The translations under genes were made by a program, and so were the position numbers. Below the pieces are notes generated by a model that worked only from the letters and a program-made list of their open reading frames with translations, made no database searches and was not told where the DNA came from. DNA of 64,000 nucleotides from Halichondria panicea (taxonomy: Eukaryota > Porifera > Demospongiae > Suberitida > Halichondriidae): assembly GCF_963675165.1 (NCBI RefSeq), contig NC_087388.1, positions 3,078,800 through 3,142,799 of the forward strand. The letters are read 5' to 3'. Each line of letters begins with the position of its first letter. The first letter of the stretch is position 1. Positions 60,701-64,000 of the stretch are shown here, in pieces.

Positions 60701-63146
60701 ATTGGTAGTTTCTCCTCTGCAGCAGACTAACAAGAAAGGAAGGTCAGTGTTGAACCATATGCATCTGCCAGAAAACGTTACTAATTAATGTTCTGCATGT
60801 TCTGCTAACGGTTCTTGCTTCCGTTCTTTTATCCTTTAACTCTATCCTTACTTTAAACAAACATAACTGCTAATGCTGCGTCGTTCTAACCTGCCCTAAA
60901 CTCTTGTCTGGTTTTCCTGGAGCAGATTGATGCTAGATAACCAACTGCTTCTCTTGGTTTTTTGTTTCTAGCCCCGTTCTTGCACATGCTACTGATTCCA
61001 TAACAAAATTAGTGGTTCTAACATGCCGTGCAATTTTTTCCCATCATTTGCAGCCCATAAAAATGTTGGAGGGCAGTTAGACCAATAGCCACTTGTTGTG
61101 CATAACAAAAAAACAGGCTGTGATCGCAAAAAGTTATGAAGCTAGAGCATGCCAAAAACACTGCATGTGTGCTTAGATCTAGCAGTCTGGTTTTCAAAGA
61201 AATCTGCAAGAGACACAAGGACTACACTATTATAATAATAAGATCGTAAGGCAACCTTTAAACACATTGGAATAAGGATGATAGGTCATGAAATGAGCCA
61301 GTTCAGAGCTGACATATTTTTTGTTTACAAACAGAAAGGTGGGACGGGCTGAAGACAGAGAGGAGATCGATTTGCAGTAGTACACAGTGCATTCTCTCAT
61401 GATGGTCATTGGTATGGCCTTACTTCTTTAGCAGAGACACTGGTGGAGACTTGGAGGAGTCAGCAGAAAAATAAGAAGAAAATAACAACATGGAGACAGA
61501 CTGCGCTGTGCATAAATAACTTTGTTCCATCATAACTTTTTTGTGCATCTCATCACAAGCTGCAAAAGATATCATAATAGATCTACTCTAAATCCAAGAT
61601 ATTAAATGGTGGGAACAAACTTTTTGCACGGTAAGAAAACATCCACTACAGCAACACTGATTTTAGTGGGTGCTACTCAGGTTGGATTATCTTCATGCCT
61701 TCTTATCTTGACTGTGGAAACGACTGCATTAATATTACACTTCCATATGATTAGCCTTCACCTTCAAACTGTTCAAAGTTGTAGTTATTGGTGCTGTCAT
61801 CCACAAAAGACAGTAAAACAGACAGCTACAGATCGCCCATTTTTGGCACGGATTGATAAATGACGTAATGATAAATGAATATTTAACATAGAAATTGGAC
61901 CTTGGCCATCCGACTGTTTAACAACAATCATGGTCATTCATAACCCACTCTTGAGTTTCCCTGTGATTCTGGATTCTGCCTGCTTGCAGCAAAATTAATT
62001 AATGCAAAATGTTCATCATGATAATTATAATGTGTGTATAAAAACTATTAGTAGCTTTACGTTATGTAGCTTTAGTATCTCCACCGAGGCATCAGCACCC
62101 GTGGTGCTTTCAGTATACTGTATTACTAGAATGTTTTGCAAGCATCAAACATTTGCGAACTTTGCTAGGTTAATCAATTCGCAACAATAAAATCTGCAAA
62201 ACTACTAGTAAATACACACGATCCTTGCTAGAATGCGATACCGTATAGTGGGCAATTTTTGTGGGGTAAAATATTCGTTATTTTCGTGGGCAGGCTGACC
62301 TCCACGAAATGTTAACGTAGGCGTGGCTTATCGGAACGTAGGAATGCCGTGCAGCCACGAGACTAAACGAAATTTTTACTCACAAAAACCACTGTTTCTC
62401 AAGTTGAACGAATTTTTACCCCACGAAACTTACCCGCTATACGGTAGCTAGATCGCAAAGGGTCAAATTTTCTGCTGATTTGGCTTATTCGCAAAGATTT
62501 TTCACCAGCAAAATATTCAAGTGAAACGGTACTACACATGCGCTGTGCAGTATTTACACACATACCTACTGACTTACACGCTTGATTGCATGCATTCTCA
62601 GTTATTGAGGCTCTGTGCACCACTTCAAATAACCTTTCGACCACTTACAGCTCTGACACCCACTCCCAGTCTGCTGCGATGCCAGCTCCTACTTTGGAGT
62701 TTGCTGCCATTTGTCTCCGAAATGCCCTTTTCCTAGTCTCCCCAGAAATCATTCCCTCATGCTCAACTTTGCCAGGACCAACCCTACATGAGAATTCTGT
62801 ACTTGGACTGAGGTACGGAGGTGTACATGCATTATTAATACATGTACTTGGCAATAAATTGTGAACTCAGCTGGTTAGTGTTGCAAAATTGTGCGACTGT
62901 TCTGTTGCAGGTGTAGCATTCTCTCCTATCTGTCATATGTGTCTCTTGGTCTGGGGGACCCCCTCTCAGCGTTATCCTATGCCACTCAGCTGCTTGCTTC
63001 TCCGACGCAGCCCAAATGCCTAGAGTTTTTAGGCCACATTTATTCAGCGGAGGCTCTTGTTCTATTGGACAGGATCCCTGAGGCTTTGCATCATCTCAAT
63101 CCCGAAAATAATTTGTCTGACAACACTTTTACAATCACATCTTCTG
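54770..63146 (+). CDS. CNOT10: CCR4-NOT transcription complex subunit 10, N-terminal part; 3' end outside window
   Basis: CNOT10 is a TPR-type scaffold that binds CNOT11 and the CNOT1 N terminus in the cytoplasmic deadenylase complex. Exons: 54770-54979, 57145-57301, 57814-58085, 59887-60127, 60230-60432, 60621-60742, 62651-62812 and 62911-63146, all in phase, giving ~534 residues (human 744). Family signatures: [76 protein letters not shown] and [20 protein letters not shown]. The ATG lies in tctcccATGG, with G at +4. The last exons (family region SARTVMLFNLGSAY onward) are not visible in 63147-64000 and must lie to the right. Intron 6 (1.9 kb) carries repeats. Confidence 0.94.
56032..56610. 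repeat. Family-F repeat in CNOT10 intron 1
   Basis: It starts gagtactgatacctcgggtg, contains gcctatagaagctcttgcac and a CA-rich stretch, and ends in a taccgtatacatgtaccttg relative of the terminus. Confidence 0.55.
56738..57015. mobile_element. Larger TAGCCTCGA-type foldback in CNOT10 intron 1
   Basis: Left tagcctcgaattctagccga ttctcattgtagcg; right catgctacattgagaactgg ctggaattcaaga. A second inverted block is gagagaaccg/cggttctctc. No clear target duplication. Confidence 0.65.
57431..57530. repeat. Partial family-B end
   Basis: tatagataaaggagagaggg attgaaaacggaagt matches the 2764 terminus. The right end is not seen. CNOT10 intron 2. Confidence 0.5.
58130..58560. repeat. GCAGCACAYGTGCATG-rich cryptic repeat region
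   Basis: About 430 bp is dominated by permuted copies of gcagcac, acgtgcatg, gtgctgc and catgcgtgctgcacacatg on both strands, without a fixed period. CNOT10 intron 3. Confidence 0.6.
58940..59235. repeat. Family-G repeat, reverse orientation
   Basis: gatcacttcagctg, cttagcttttgctcgctttt, tgttgtgtgaaggctatcca and caaacaaacaaacaaa are the complement of 12360-12460 and 11690-11836. CNOT10 intron 3. Confidence 0.65.
59405..59672. repeat. Dispersed repeat, copy 2
   Basis: Same blocks as 34367-34602 (tagcgaggtggctgcaattc, tttcagggcgagtttta, gagagccggattaacgaga). CNOT10 intron 3. Confidence 0.65.
61380..62117. repeat. Family-F repeat, reverse orientation
   Basis: The right end tatctccaccgaggcatcag, acccgtggtgctttc is the complement of the family-F start. 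61919-61995 is the complement of 13262-13372 (gaatccagaatcacaggg). CNOT10 intron 6. Confidence 0.5.
62239..62446. mobile_element. Family-A MITE (~208 bp) in CNOT10 intron 6
   Basis: Left taccgtatagtgggcaattt, right aacttacccgctatacggta. The interior is nearly identical to 4511-4719, so the two are recent relatives. Confidence 0.85.
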
Positions 63147-64000
63147 GTTAGTTGATGAGGTTTGCAATAATTATACGCTAGCTATATATACATGTATACC
63201 AACGGTATTACGCATATATTATATTGATAATTACTATTGCACGTTCTGTGAAATCCTGTGCTTGACTATTACTGTATAATTTATCACTATGGTTGAAGTG
63301 GTATGTTGTCCAGCCTTGTTCTCTTGGCTGCAAGTAAGCGAGGTTGTTTAGACATCACTAAATCCCAAAGTAATGCAGTGCTCTGGTTAATGAAAGCACT
63401 GCGGGTGCTGATGCCTTGGTGGATGTGTTAAAGCTACATGTACATAACACAAAGTAGTAGCTATTATAGGCATTAATCAGAGAAACTCGGAAATGATTGA
63501 CCAGCTAAAAAGGATGCCAATTAAGTACAAAGTCTAAAATGAATGGCTGCTGCTCCCAGTACAGTAGTTGAATTGCAGTTATCAATAGCTAGCGTTCTAG
63601 TGCAGAGCTAACTACTAATTTATGGATTGGCAACGGATCACATGCTCACATAAGCTGCATATAAAATGCACATACTGAGCTAATATACAGCCGTGTTTCG
63701 CTCCCTACCCCCGGAAAAACTACTTATATGGCTGTTTTGGACCTTTCCAAGCCCCCTCACAACCTCTATTATTTTAATAGTACATGCAGGTATCATTAAT
63801 TTTTTATTTCTAGGAAGTAGCTAGAGGTACAGACCATTCTTTTTTCACTATTAATTTTAGCTGTGACAATAACACCATAATTATTATACAATGTAGCTAG
63901 AACTGGCTGCCTAAATAATTATCAAACAGAAGATTCTCACACTGACAATAAGACCATCATTTGGCCATTTTTTCCCACATAATATAGTATAGGCAGCCTC
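63147..64000. other. Right edge: intron of CNOT10 with a repeat copy, no exon seen
   Basis: From 63389 to about 63620 there is a copy of the family-F repeat, with 'aaagcactgcgggtgctgatgcc' at its start and 'tagctagcgttctagtgcagagcta' inside. The rest is AT-rich. No continuation of CNOT10 is recognisable, so the next exon is presumably beyond 64000. Confidence 0.6.
63389..63620. repeat. Family-F repeat start
   Basis: aatgaaagcactgcgggtgc, tgatgccttggtgg at the left; tagctagcgttctagtgcag near the right. CNOT10 3' flank/intron. Confidence 0.6.

Overview
The window is eukaryotic and animal-like. Seven intron-rich genes can be assembled with canonical GT/AG splice sites and consistent codon phase. 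The proteins are metazoan orthologues, the DNA is AT-rich, introns are mostly short, and intergenic and intronic DNA is crowded with small inverted-repeat elements (MITEs). The whole picture suggests an early-branching metazoan, most likely a demosponge such as Amphimedon. The species assignment is inference, since no search was possible.

Layout, left to right: (1) SF3B3, minus strand, 17 exons, truncated by the left window edge (ATG at 10170). (2) PDCD6/ALG-2, plus strand, 5 exons, 10426-16542. (3) neuroguidin (NGDN), minus, 8 exons, 16666-19153. (4) GMP reductase, plus, 8 exons, 19302-24175. (5) a giant DEAH-helicase/RBR E3-ligase fusion, minus, 5 exons, 25461-36653. (6) a CARMIL (capping protein/Arp2/3/myosin-I linker) homologue, minus, 28 exons, 41664-53895. 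(7) CNOT10, plus, ATG at 54770, running off the right edge after exon 8 (63146). SF3B3/PDCD6, NGDN/GMPR and CARMIL/CNOT10 are head-to-head pairs with 255, 148 and 874 bp between start codons. PDCD6/NGDN and GMPR/helicase are convergent.

Most genes are housekeeping: splicing (SF3B3), calcium-regulated ESCRT/COPII adaptor (PDCD6), ribosome biogenesis/translation (NGDN), purine salvage (GMPR), actin capping control (CARMIL), mRNA deadenylation (CNOT10). The exceptional gene is the helicase. Its five exons splice in frame into a predicted 1931-residue protein: an AMPK-beta-type glycogen-binding module (CBM48), an RRM, five copies of a ~34-residue basic repeat, a full DEAH helicase with HA2 and OB regions, a long RNA-binding-like middle and a C-terminal RING-IBR-RING ubiquitin ligase with its catalytic cysteine. 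The DEAH+RBR core is known from plant DEAH11/12; the CBM48 and RRM at the N terminus are what look new.

The second theme is mobile DNA. At least seven families of short non-autonomous inverted-repeat elements lie in introns and promoters. They include ultra-short (53-59 bp) TAGCCTCGA elements with 9-bp target-site duplications, one of them inserted in an arm of a larger foldback whose other arm keeps the empty site; an element nested inside a pogo-like MITE with a TTA duplication; an element whose last base is part of a splice donor; and a 1.17-kb near-perfect palindrome in the helicase intron. No rRNA, tRNA, CRISPR array or intact transposase was seen.
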